Source: Chryseobacterium arachidis (GTDB taxonomy: Bacteria > Bacteroidota > Bacteroidia > Flavobacteriales > Weeksellaceae). Taken from it: 64,000 bases of DNA. Under the pieces are notes generated by a model. The model saw only the letters and a program-made list of their open reading frames with translations. It did not search any database and had not been told where the DNA came from. Where the stretch lies: NCBI RefSeq assembly GCF_900129245.1, contig NZ_FQUT01000004.1, positions 124,001 to 188,000 of the forward strand, read 5' to 3'. Position 1 is the stretch's first letter. Every line of letters starts with the position of its first letter. The position numbers were made by a program, and so were the translations under genes. This document shows, piece by piece, positions 45,499-53,522 of this stretch.

Positions 45499-45529
45499 TT
45501 ATTGAAAAAAAAATAAAAGCACAAAGAAA

Positions 45530-46648
45530 ATGCATCAATTTACTATTGGAATCGAAGAAGAATATCAGATCATTGATGTTGAAAGCAGGGATTTGATTTC
45601 CCATGTTTCGAAAATTATTGAAGGCGGAAAAGCTGTTTTAAGTGAAAATTTAAAGCACGAAATGCACGAATCCATGATTGAAATGGAAACGGGAATCTGC
45701 CAGAATATTCAGGAAGCAAAAGCCGAATTAACAAATTTAAGAAGACATCTCATCAAAACAGCCCATGAACAGGGGCTTCGTGTTTCCGGTGGAGGAACTC
45801 ATCCTTTTTCAAACTGGGAACACAATACGATCACGAACGGTGAAAGGTACAATAAAATTGTAGACGATATGGGTGATGTTGCCCGTGGAAATCTAATTTT
45901 CGGATTGCACGTTCACATCGGAATTCCCAATCGTGAAGAAGGGGTAAGAATCCAGAATGTGATGAGGTATTTTCTTCCTCACGTGTATGCCCTGTCGACC
46001 AATTCCCCTTTCTGGATCGGAAGAAATACAGGCTTTAAATCGTACAGGCAGGAAATTTTCGTAAAATTCCCAAGAACGGGAATCCCTAGCTTTTTCAATT
46101 CTCTGGCGGAGTTTGACAGCTATGTTGACCTTTTGGTAAAAACAGGAACGATTGATAACGCTAAGAAAATCTGGTGGGATCTTAGGGTTCATCCATTCTA
46201 CCCTACGATCGAGTTCAGAATTTGTGATATGCCTTTAAGGATTGAAGAAACCGTTTGTCTTGCCGCAATTATGCAGGCTTTAGTAGCAAAGATCTATAAA
46301 CTTCACCAGCAGAATTTAAGTTTTAGAAGCTACAGAAGACTGCTGCTCAATGAAAATAAATGGAGAGCTTCCAAAAGCGGAATTGATGCTCATCTGATTG
46401 ATTTCGGTAAAGAGGAATCTGTTCCTTACCCTGATTTGTTGAAAGAACTTTTAGAATTTATTGATGATGTTGTAGACGAACTGGGATGCAGAAAAGAAGT
46501 TGAATATGCATGGACTATTTTAGAGAACGGAACGGGCGCAGACAGGCAGCTTCAGATCTTCAAAGAGACAGGCGATCTTACCAAAGTCGTTGATTACATG
46601 ATCTCTGAAACAGAATATGGGATAACACACGGCGAGCATGCTTCGTAA
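45530..46648 (+). CDS. Carboxylate-amine ligase of the glutamate-cysteine ligase 2 (GCS2/YbdK) family
   Basis: A glutamine-synthetase-superfamily ligase of 372 residues. The N-terminal motif IGIEEEYQIIDVESRDL with the metal-binding Glu cluster, GGGTHPFSNWE, and the LHVHIGIPNREEGVRI segment are all as in YbdK-type enzymes. Its HPFYPTIEFRICDMPL segment holds the conserved Arg. GCS2 proteins link an acid to an amine using ATP without an ATP-grasp fold. It is a third independent amide-forming enzyme in the locus. A promoter element and the GATase gene follow. Confidence 0.9.
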   Translation: MHQFTIGIEEEYQIIDVESRDLISHVSKIIEGGKAVLSENLKHEMHESMIEMETGICQNIQEAKAELTNLRRHLIKTAHEQGLRVSGGGTHPFSNWEHNTITNGERYNKIVDDMGDVARGNLIFGLHVHIGIPNREEGVRIQNVMRYFLPHVYALSTNSPFWIGRNTGFKSYRQEIFVKFPRTGIPSFFNSLAEFDSYVDLLVKTGTIDNAKKIWWDLRVHPFYPTIEFRICDMPLRIEETVCLAAIMQALVAKIYKLHQQNLSFRSYRRLLLNENKWRASKSGIDAHLIDFGKEESVPYPDLLKELLEFIDDVVDELGCRKEVEYAWTILENGTGADRQLQIFKETGDLTKVVDYMISETEYGITHGEHAS

Positions 46649-46655
46649 TATTTTG

Positions 46656-46663
46656 TACCTTTG
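46656..46663 (+). promoter_or_regulatory. Predicted internal -7 element before the GATase gene
   Basis: TACCTTTG, located between the GCS2 stop and the ATG at 46681 with a 17-nt gap. It suggests the GATase gene can be transcribed independently of the upstream genes. Confidence 0.5.
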
Positions 46664-46680
46664 CAGAAAGATAATGCCGT

Positions 46681-47517
46681 ATGAAAGATATTCGAATTGC
46701 TTTGCTGGACATGAACAATAACAATGTAAATCAGGGATTTAAAAATATAAAAGAGATTTCTGAAACATTTCAGCGAAGCACAGAAGAAAATGTAAGTATT
46801 GAAACATTTGATGTAAGATTTAAAAATGAAATGCCGAAGGTTGGAGATTTCCACATATTCATTTCATCGGGAGGTCCTGGAGATCCACACAGAGAAGGTT
46901 TGGAATGGGAAGACAAATTTGCCAAGTTATTGGATGATATTTTCGAACATAATAAAGTTAATAACGATAAAAAATATTTATTCCTTATCTGTCATTCGTT
47001 TCAGTTGGCGAGCATTCATTGGAAGCTTGGGACAATTAACAGAAGAAAATCTTATTCTTTCGGAGTCATGCCGGTTCATAAAACAGAAGACGGTGAAAAG
47101 GAATTTTTATTAGAAAATCTTCCGGATCCTTTTTATGCGGTCGATTCCAGAGCTTTCCAGTTTATTGAGCCTGATCATGATCGTTTTGAAGAATTGGGAA
47201 TGAAAATCGTAGCGATTGAAAAGTTCCGTCCTCATATCAATTTAGAAAGAGCGGTAATGGCAATTCGTTTTTCAGAAGAGATCTTTGGAACACAGTTTCA
47301 TCCGGAAGCCAATCCTGCAGGCATGATTGAAAACCTGAAGGACGAGAAGAACAAAGAAGCGATGATTGAAAATTTCGGAATGGAAAAGTACCTTGAAACC
47401 ATCGACAGAATTGATGATGAGGACAAAATTATTCTTACTCAAGCCCAGATTCTTCCGAGATTTCTGAATTCTGCCAAAGAAAATATTTTGAAGCAGCAGA
47501 AAGAAGCAATCGCTTAA
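46681..47517 (+). CDS. Class I glutamine amidotransferase, stand-alone
   Basis: A 278-residue protein with a complete GATase triad. The nucleophile Cys104 is in FLICHSFQLASIHW (not the usual GICLGxQ). His207 and Glu209 are in FGTQFHPEANPAGM. The oxyanion-loop glycines are in HIFISSGGPGDPHR. The synthase partner usually fused to such a domain is absent, so ammonia released from glutamine may be used by one of the neighbouring ligases, or the enzyme may hydrolyse a gamma-glutamyl bond as in GATase1-like peptidases. It is followed by a terminator-like hairpin. Confidence 0.9.
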   Translation: MKDIRIALLDMNNNNVNQGFKNIKEISETFQRSTEENVSIETFDVRFKNEMPKVGDFHIFISSGGPGDPHREGLEWEDKFAKLLDDIFEHNKVNNDKKYLFLICHSFQLASIHWKLGTINRRKSYSFGVMPVHKTEDGEKEFLLENLPDPFYAVDSRAFQFIEPDHDRFEELGMKIVAIEKFRPHINLERAVMAIRFSEEIFGTQFHPEANPAGMIENLKDEKNKEAMIENFGMEKYLETIDRIDDEDKIILTQAQILPRFLNSAKENILKQQKEAIA

Positions 47518-47541
47518 AATTAAAAAAAATAAAATACAGAT

Positions 47542-47570
47542 AAAATCGGGCAACAACTGTCCGATTTTTT
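47542..47570 (+). terminator. Terminator-like hairpin between GATase and permuted ATP-grasp genes
   Basis: AAATCGGGCA pairs with TGTCCGATTT (one G-U), then a T run, about 25 nt after the GATase stop. The next gene starts 24 nt beyond, and I see no new promoter, so partial read-through is likely. Confidence 0.65.
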
Positions 47571-47593
47571 AAATCACAAAAAAGAAAAAGAAT

Positions 47594-48775
47594 ATGATTT
47601 CAAAATACAGAAAGCAATTTAATCAGGAGTTTTCACAGGAAAAATATCAGCAGCTTAAAGAAATTTTAAAACAAAAAAGCGGTCTGGAACCGGCATTCAG
47701 AATATCTGAAAGTCCTATATTTTTAACCAAAGAATTTGAATCCAAATTAATTGATGCCAGCGAAAGCATCATTGACCAGATAAAAACTTTGCCCAAAGAT
47801 ACTTTACAAAAAGCGATTCCTGATAACTGCCGTGTTCCCAATGATACGGAAAAACCTCATTTTTTCACCATCGATTTCGGAATCTGTAAAAGTGAAAACG
47901 GAGAAATAGAACCTCAATTAATCGAGCTCCAAGCTTTCCCTTCTTTGTATGCCTTTCAGAAAGTTTTTGAAGAGACATTTTGTGAAGTTTACCCCTTTCT
48001 TTCAGAGATCAGAAATAAAATGTCTCACGAAGAATTTAAAAATTATTTAAAAGATCTAATTCTTGGCAATGAAAATCCTGAAAACGTCATTCTTCTTGAA
48101 ATTTATCCTGAAAAACAAAAAACAGCTATCGATTTTGCTTTAACTGAAAAACTATTAGGCATAAAAACAGTTTGCCTCACCAAATTAAAAAAAGAAGGAA
48201 AAAAATTATTCTATGAAAATGAGGGAAAATTAACTGAGATAAAAAGAATTTACAATCGTGTCATTTTTGATGAATTAGACAGGATTCCGGATCTTAAAAC
48301 TGAATTTGATTTCCGTGAAGAAGTTGATGTTACCTGGGTTACCCATCCAAACTGGTTCTTTAAAATATCAAAGTTTTTGCTCCCGCTTTTACAACATCAG
48401 TTTGTACCTAAAAGTTATTTCTTGCATGAATTTCCGGAAACGGAAAATCTTGAAAATTTTGTTCTTAAACCTTTATTTTCTTTTGCCGGAAGTGGAGTTA
48501 ATTTAAATCCTACAAAGGAAATTACGGATGCTATTCAAGATAAAGAAAACTATATTTTACAGAGAAAAGTAACTTACGAGCCTATTTTCGAAGATATTAA
48601 CGGTGAATTTTCAAAAGCTGAGATTCGTTTATTATATATCTGGAGAGAAAATGACGAACGCCCTATTCTACTTGAAAATCTGGGAAGAATGACAAAAGCC
48701 GCCATGGTAAATGTAGATTTTAACAAGAAAGATGCAATTTGGATTGGAAGTTCGAATGCATTTTTTGTGGAATAA
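47594..48775 (+). CDS. Probable circularly permuted ATP-grasp protein
   Basis: A 393-residue protein that I assign cautiously. A K-loop-like segment FVLKPLFSFAGSGVNL lies at about residues 289-304, whereas the acidic metal-binding segment PQLIELQAFPSLYAF comes first at about 107-121. That order is reversed compared with normal ATP-grasp enzymes, as in circularly permuted types such as glutathionylspermidine synthetase. The C-terminus has LLENLGRMTKAAMVNVDFN, reminiscent of the nucleotide-binding end of ATP-grasp. There is no peptidase domain. It is the last gene in the rightward locus, closed by a bidirectional terminator. Confidence 0.7.
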   Translation: MISKYRKQFNQEFSQEKYQQLKEILKQKSGLEPAFRISESPIFLTKEFESKLIDASESIIDQIKTLPKDTLQKAIPDNCRVPNDTEKPHFFTIDFGICKSENGEIEPQLIELQAFPSLYAFQKVFEETFCEVYPFLSEIRNKMSHEEFKNYLKDLILGNENPENVILLEIYPEKQKTAIDFALTEKLLGIKTVCLTKLKKEGKKLFYENEGKLTEIKRIYNRVIFDELDRIPDLKTEFDFREEVDVTWVTHPNWFFKISKFLLPLLQHQFVPKSYFLHEFPETENLENFVLKPLFSFAGSGVNLNPTKEITDAIQDKENYILQRKVTYEPIFEDINGEFSKAEIRLLYIWRENDERPILLENLGRMTKAAMVNVDFNKKDAIWIGSSNAFFVE

Positions 48776-48790
48776 AATTTATGCATAAGT

Positions 48791-48818
48791 AAACCTCCGA
48801 ATACAAAATAGGAGGTTT
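48791..48818. terminator. Bidirectional terminator between convergent genes
   Basis: AAACCTCC (48791-48798) with GGAGGTTT (48811-48818) and a 12-nt loop, lying between the permuted ATP-grasp gene and the leftward unknown gene. Confidence 0.75.
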
Positions 48819-48873
48819 TCTTTATTCAATTAAATTATGATACCCAATAATTGCTTAACACATAATAAAAGTC

Positions 48874-49584
48874 TTAATATTCTATTATAAAACAATCATC
48901 ATAAAATGATTCAAGCCTTTGGACTGAAGTTATTTCTTTTATAAAAAGACCAATGATAAAACTAGAAAGAGTTTTGGCATAATATTTAGATTTTTCTTGT
49001 ATATACGCCTCTAATCCAAAAGCTTTTTCAATAAATTTCAAAAGTGTGTCTTTATAATTATTTTTATTTATATAAACAGGATCCTTAAGTTTTTTTTCCA
49101 TCAAATAATCTAGTGATTTAGTTTTATAAAACTCTAAACTTTCTCTGTAATTGTCGTCCCAAAATTTTTCGTACAAATAATGATCCGTAAATAACAAAAA
49201 TCCTTCAATACGGCTCAGTTTGTTATCTTCATTGAGCATTTTTTTCTCATATTCCTCAGAAATCGGATATTTTTTTTCTTCAAAATACTTAACATTTTCA
49301 TAAGGATTGTTTATTTCCAAATAGCTTTTAAGATCCTTTCGTAAGTCATTCATTTTATTTTCCAGATAAAATTCTCTTCCAAAATTTAAACTATCTCTTC
49401 TGATGTATCCCTCAATATTATCATCAACAATTTCAAAGTGTTTAGCAGCACCATAACCAATATTAAAATTATCATCAGCTATCAGGTAAAATTTTAAATT
49501 ATTCTCATGAAGACCAAATCCTATTACCAAATAATTCTCTAAATTTTTAAAATTCTGAAGATCTTTTGTAAACCGTACTTTCAT
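48874..49584 (-). CDS. Hypothetical protein downstream of cphA
   Basis: I do not recognise this protein of about 236 residues. It is soluble, rich in Lys, Glu, Tyr and Phe, and has no signal peptide. I place the start at the ATG at 49584 (MKVRFTKDLQNF). An upstream frame opening reaches 49623, but those codons lie inside the cphA terminator hairpin. No motif for catalysis is visible. The gene follows cphA on the same strand but after a strong terminator, and no promoter is seen, so its expression is uncertain. Its restriction to this neighbourhood may mean a storage-granule role or no relation. Confidence 0.7.
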   Translation of the reverse strand: MKVRFTKDLQNFKNLENYLVIGFGLHENNLKFYLIADDNFNIGYGAAKHFEIVDDNIEGYIRRDSLNFGREFYLENKMNDLRKDLKSYLEINNPYENVKYFEEKKYPISEEYEKKMLNEDNKLSRIEGFLLFTDHYLYEKFWDDNYRESLEFYKTKSLDYLMEKKLKDPVYINKNNYKDTLLKFIEKAFGLEAYIQEKSKYYAKTLSSFIIGLFIKEITSVQRLESFYDDCFIIEY

Positions 49585-49608
49585 AAAATCTTTATTTATT
49601 ATAAAATA

Positions 49609-49643
49609 AAGTTTCGGCGGCATCTTCGATGCCGCCGAAACTT
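49609..49643 (-). terminator. Strong intrinsic terminator after cphA
   Basis: A 16-bp perfect stem, AAGTTTCGGCGGCATC (49609-49624) with 49628-49643, loop TTC, followed on the minus strand by a T-rich tract. It is the most GC-rich hairpin in the window. Confidence 0.9.
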
Positions 49644-49665
49644 TTAGCTTAGTTAAATAAATTAT

Positions 49666-52293
49666 TTAAATCTTATCATCTTCAAGCAATTCCCTCGCCT
49701 GATATTCCTGAACGAGGTCTATCGCATTAGAAATCACATCACTTAAAGCGGTGATGAAAGTTCCTTCTTCAGCCATTCCCATTGCGTGTTTCAGGGCTTC
49801 AATTTCTTTTGGAATGATTTCATAGCTTACATCTCTTCCGGAAGCCTGCATTCCGTCGATAATCAACCCGTTGATTTCATCTTCTGTTCTTCCACGCAGA
49901 TGTTTTTCGTTTCTGATAATAATATGATCGAACATTCTTCCTGCAATCTTTCCGCATTCTCTGATATCGTTATCCCTTCTGTCTCCAACCCCCGAAATAA
50001 TTCCTATTTTCTTGGTGGCTTCCACATTCTTAAGGTAATCTTCAATAGCCTCATATCCAGACGGATTATGGGCAAAATCAATTAACACTTTAAAGCTTTT
50101 AAACTTGAAAACATTCAGTCTTCCCGGTGTCAGCTGGGCACTCGGGATAAAGGTTCTCAAAGAATTGGAAATATCTTCAATCCCGAAGCCGTACAGATAA
50201 GAGGCAAGACTTGCCGCCAACACATTCTCGATCATGAATTTGGCTTTGCCTTCCATCGTAATCGGGAAATCTTTCGCTTTACCGATTCTTATCTTCCAGT
50301 CTCCTTTTTTAATCGTCACAAAACCTTCTTCATACACACAGGTAATTTTTCCTTCTTTCGCAAATTTTACGATATGAGGATTGTTCTCGTTCATGCTGAA
50401 AATAGCAACATTACTGTCCAGATCATTAATAATCTTCATAGAGTATTCGTTATCTGCGTTCAGAATGCTCCATCCGTTTTTCTTTACACTGTCCAGAACA
50501 ACTCGTTTTACCCTTGTAAGATCTTTCAGGTTATGGATATCATTCATGCCTAAATGATCTTCTTCAATATTCGTTAAGACACCAATATCACATTGCGAAA
50601 AACCCAATCCGGAACGTAGAATTCCACCTCTTGCGGTTTCTAAAACAGCAAATTCTACTGTTGGGTCTTTCAGGATAAACTCAGCAGACAAAGGCCCTGT
50701 TGTATCTCCTTTCGATAACATCGTATTCTGAATATAGATTCCGTCGGAAGTTGTAAATCCAACCCTGTAACCATTACTTTTAACGATATGGGAAATCAGT
50801 CTCGTTGTCGTCGTTTTACCGTTTGTTCCCGTTACCGCAATAATCGGAATAGTAAAAGGTTTTCCCGGCGGATACAGCATATCAACAACCGGAGCGGCAA
50901 CGTTTCTGGGCAAACCTTCGCTTGGTGCCAGGTGCATCCTGAATCCGGGAGCTGCGTTTACTTCAATAATGGCACCGCCGCTTTCTTTTAAGGGTTGTGT
51001 TAAGTTTTCGGCCATAATATCAATTCCACAGACATCAAGACCGATGATCTTTGAAATTCTTTCGGCCATCGTGATATTTTCGGGGTGAACCATATCGGTA
51101 ACGTCTATAGAAGTACCTCCCGTCGAAAGATTTGCTGTTGATTTTAAATAAACGACTTCACCTTTATGCGGAACTGTTTCTAATGTATAATGAAGTTTGT
51201 CAAGAAGTTCTGTTGTATCCTTATCAATTAAAATTTCGGTTAAAACATTTTCATGACCGTAGCCTCTTCTTGGATCTTTATTTTCTTTATCAATCAATTG
51301 CTGAAGATTCAGTTCACCGTCACCAACTACGTGGGCAGGAACTCTTCTCGCTGCAGCAACCATTTTATTGTTGATCACCAAAACCCTGAAATCATAACCT
51401 GTAATGTATTTTTCGACAATTACTTTTCTGGAGTACTTCTGGGCATGTTCCAATCCGATTTTAGCCGCTTCCCAATCATTAACATTGATGGACGAACCTT
51501 TTCCATGGTTTCCGTCCAATGGTTTTAAAACAATCGGATAGCCAATTTTTTTGATAACATGATTCAAATCCTCTTCATCCACCACCAAATCTCCCGTCGG
51601 AACAGGGATTGCGGCATCATGAAGCATTCTTTTTGTTAATTCTTTATTACATGCAATATCTACAGCAATTGAACTGGTCTTTCCGGTAATGGTTGCCTGA
51701 AATCGTTGCTGATTCACACCATACCCCAGTTGTACCAGAGAATTTGTTCCCAAACGAATCCACGGGATTTTTCTGGAAACCGCTTCTTCAACGATGCTTC
51801 CAGTAGACGGACCCAGACGAACCCTTTCCCTGATTTCTTTTAATCTATGAATACAGGCATTTAAATCGTACTCTTCCCCTTTAATTAAAGCTTCAGCAAT
51901 TTTCACAGATTCTTCGGCTGCATAAATTCCTGCATTTTCTTCAATATAATTAAATACTACATTATAAATTCCGGGAGTTTTTGTTTCGCGTGTTCTGCCG
52001 AACCCAACATCCATCCCTGCCAAAGTCTGAATTTCCAAGGCAATATGTTCAATGACATGCCCCATCCATGTTCCTTTTTCTACACGGTGAAAAAAGCCGC
52101 CTTCAACCCCTTCGGAACATCTGTGCGTAAATAAAGAAGGGATAAGCTTTTCTATCCTTTCTCTGAAACCCTCGATTTTATTGGTAGGGAAATTTTCCAT
52201 TTCTTCAAGATCCAACCGCATCTGTATCAGCTTCTTTCTTCTGATACTCCAGATATTCGGGCCACGCAACGCCTGTATCTTTTCAATTTTCAT
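49666..52293 (-). CDS. cphA: Cyanophycin synthetase
   Basis: Makes cyanophycin, a non-ribosomal poly-Asp backbone with Arg side chains. The 875 residues follow the CphA1 domain order: an N-terminal domain, an ATP-grasp domain at about 220-470 with glycine loop HGKG at 263-266 and metal-binding AIIEVNAAPGFRMHLAPSEG, and a Mur-ligase-like domain from about 485 with P-loop GTNGKTT at 489-495. Both active sites look intact. A -7 element is at 52339-52346. It is divergent from cphB, which degrades the polymer. A strong terminator follows. Confidence 0.96.
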   Translation of the reverse strand: MKIEKIQALRGPNIWSIRRKKLIQMRLDLEEMENFPTNKIEGFRERIEKLIPSLFTHRCSEGVEGGFFHRVEKGTWMGHVIEHIALEIQTLAGMDVGFGRTRETKTPGIYNVVFNYIEENAGIYAAEESVKIAEALIKGEEYDLNACIHRLKEIRERVRLGPSTGSIVEEAVSRKIPWIRLGTNSLVQLGYGVNQQRFQATITGKTSSIAVDIACNKELTKRMLHDAAIPVPTGDLVVDEEDLNHVIKKIGYPIVLKPLDGNHGKGSSINVNDWEAAKIGLEHAQKYSRKVIVEKYITGYDFRVLVINNKMVAAARRVPAHVVGDGELNLQQLIDKENKDPRRGYGHENVLTEILIDKDTTELLDKLHYTLETVPHKGEVVYLKSTANLSTGGTSIDVTDMVHPENITMAERISKIIGLDVCGIDIMAENLTQPLKESGGAIIEVNAAPGFRMHLAPSEGLPRNVAAPVVDMLYPPGKPFTIPIIAVTGTNGKTTTTRLISHIVKSNGYRVGFTTSDGIYIQNTMLSKGDTTGPLSAEFILKDPTVEFAVLETARGGILRSGLGFSQCDIGVLTNIEEDHLGMNDIHNLKDLTRVKRVVLDSVKKNGWSILNADNEYSMKIINDLDSNVAIFSMNENNPHIVKFAKEGKITCVYEEGFVTIKKGDWKIRIGKAKDFPITMEGKAKFMIENVLAASLASYLYGFGIEDISNSLRTFIPSAQLTPGRLNVFKFKSFKVLIDFAHNPSGYEAIEDYLKNVEATKKIGIISGVGDRRDNDIRECGKIAGRMFDHIIIRNEKHLRGRTEDEINGLIIDGMQASGRDVSYEIIPKEIEALKHAMGMAEEGTFITALSDVISNAIDLVQEYQARELLEDDKI

Positions 52294-52338
52294 AATCTAT
52301 TTGCATTTTTAATAGTTAACAATAACTTCATTTAAAAT

Positions 52339-52346
52339 CAAAGATA
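52339..52346 (-). promoter_or_regulatory. Predicted -7 element for cphA
   Basis: TATCTTTG on the minus strand, 45 nt upstream of the cphA start, in the intergenic region shared with cphB. Confidence 0.55.
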
Positions 52347-52477
52347 ATGTAAAACCCTAAACGAAACTATACCACAGTTCAACATTTACTAAAAAATAAA
52401 GAAAATTTATTAACAATTCTAAAATCCTCAAAATCATTTATATGAATATATGATTTCGTCAAATATTAATTATTTTT

Positions 52478-52485
52478 TAAATTTG
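52478..52485 (+). promoter_or_regulatory. Predicted -7 element for cphB
   Basis: TAAATTTG, 6 nt before the ATG at 52492. Because it lies inside the longer open frame starting at 52450, the longer N-terminus is unlikely. Confidence 0.6.
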
Positions 52486-52491
52486 CAGTCT

Positions 52492-53382
52492 ATGATGAAA
52501 CCTGTTGGAAAATTAATTGTTATCGGTGGCGCTGTAAACAAAGGTAGTTTTGCAGAAACCGATTTTGATCAGAATATAGAGAAAAACCTGAATTTTTTTG
52601 AAAGAGGAATTCTCCGAAAAATCATTAATGAATCTAAACATAAGGAAGATTCTGTTATTGAGATCATCACAACCGCTTCTCAGATACCTCAGATTGTCGG
52701 CTCAGAATATAAAAAAGCATTCGAATTTTTGGGTGCTAAAAACGTTAATATCCTCGACATTCATAATCGTGAAGAGGCTAATTCTGATGCCATGGTTGCC
52801 AGGGCAAACGCGGCAGATGTTGTCATGTTCACCGGGGGAGACCAATTGAGACTGACTTCAATTCTTGGAGGAACAAGATTTCATGATACGATTTTACTAA
52901 AATATCAGGAACAGGATTTTATTTACTCTGGTACTTCTGCCGGAGCGGCTGCCGCTTCTGAAAATATGATCTATCAGGGAAGCAGTTCTGAGGCCTTGCT
53001 GAAAGGTGAAATTAAAACGACACAAGGTTTAGGATTAATTGACAACGTTATTATCGATACGCACTTTGTACAGCGGGGAAGAATCGGGAGACTTTTCCAG
53101 GCTGTTGTGAATAATCCGAGAACGCTGGGAATCGGTTTGGGAGAAGACACAGGACTCTTCATTCATAATGATGTGATGACAGCTGTAGGCTCCGGACTGG
53201 TAATTTTGGTAGACGGAAGATTTATTAAAGACACCAATCTGACGAATATTAATCTTGGAGAACCTATTTCTATTGATAATTTAACCGTTCATGTAATGTC
53301 AATGAACGACCATTATGATTTGACCACGAAAACTTTAACCATTGAAAATTCCCAGTTTAATCCGATTCCGCAAGACAGATAA
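52492..53382 (+). CDS. cphB: Cyanophycinase
   Basis: Serine exopeptidase that cuts cyanophycin into beta-Asp-Arg dipeptides. About 296 residues. The family motif GTSAGAAAASENMIYQG holds the nucleophile Ser149 (with the start at 52492), and IIDTHFVQRGRIGRLFQAV is the second signature, with the catalytic His. The N-terminus is GKLIVIGGAVNKGS and the GGDQLRLT turn is conserved. The start is taken as the ATG at 52492, or the next codon, because a -7 element ends 6 nt upstream. It is divergent from cphA and 140 nt upstream of iaaA. Confidence 0.95.
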   Translation: MMKPVGKLIVIGGAVNKGSFAETDFDQNIEKNLNFFERGILRKIINESKHKEDSVIEIITTASQIPQIVGSEYKKAFEFLGAKNVNILDIHNREEANSDAMVARANAADVVMFTGGDQLRLTSILGGTRFHDTILLKYQEQDFIYSGTSAGAAAASENMIYQGSSSEALLKGEIKTTQGLGLIDNVIIDTHFVQRGRIGRLFQAVVNNPRTLGIGLGEDTGLFIHNDVMTAVGSGLVILVDGRFIKDTNLTNINLGEPISIDNLTVHVMSMNDHYDLTTKTLTIENSQFNPIPQDR

Positions 53383-53390
53383 TTGAATTA

Positions 53391-53511
53391 TAAATTATAA
53401 ATGATTAATTATGAGTTTTAAGACGCAAATAAATTGTAGATTTTAGCTCAGATTTAATTTATATAAAATAAAACATACCTTCTCAAATCACTCATAATTT
53501 ATAATTCATAA
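53391..53511. repeat. Inverted AT-rich repeats in the cphB-iaaA gap
   Basis: Approximate inverted repeats: a segment near 53391-53415 (ending ATTATGAG) is echoed in reverse by CTCATAATTTATAATTC near 53491-53507. A related ATTATAAATAATGAATGATG string lies at 12876-12895. They look like low-complexity flavobacterial spacer sequence. Confidence 0.4.
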
Positions 53512-53522
53512 CTTTCAAAACT

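Noticed and set aside
52450..52491. Longer start for cyanophycinase
   Set aside because: A -7 element at 52478-52485 lies inside the extension, and the family begins at the KPVGKL segment.
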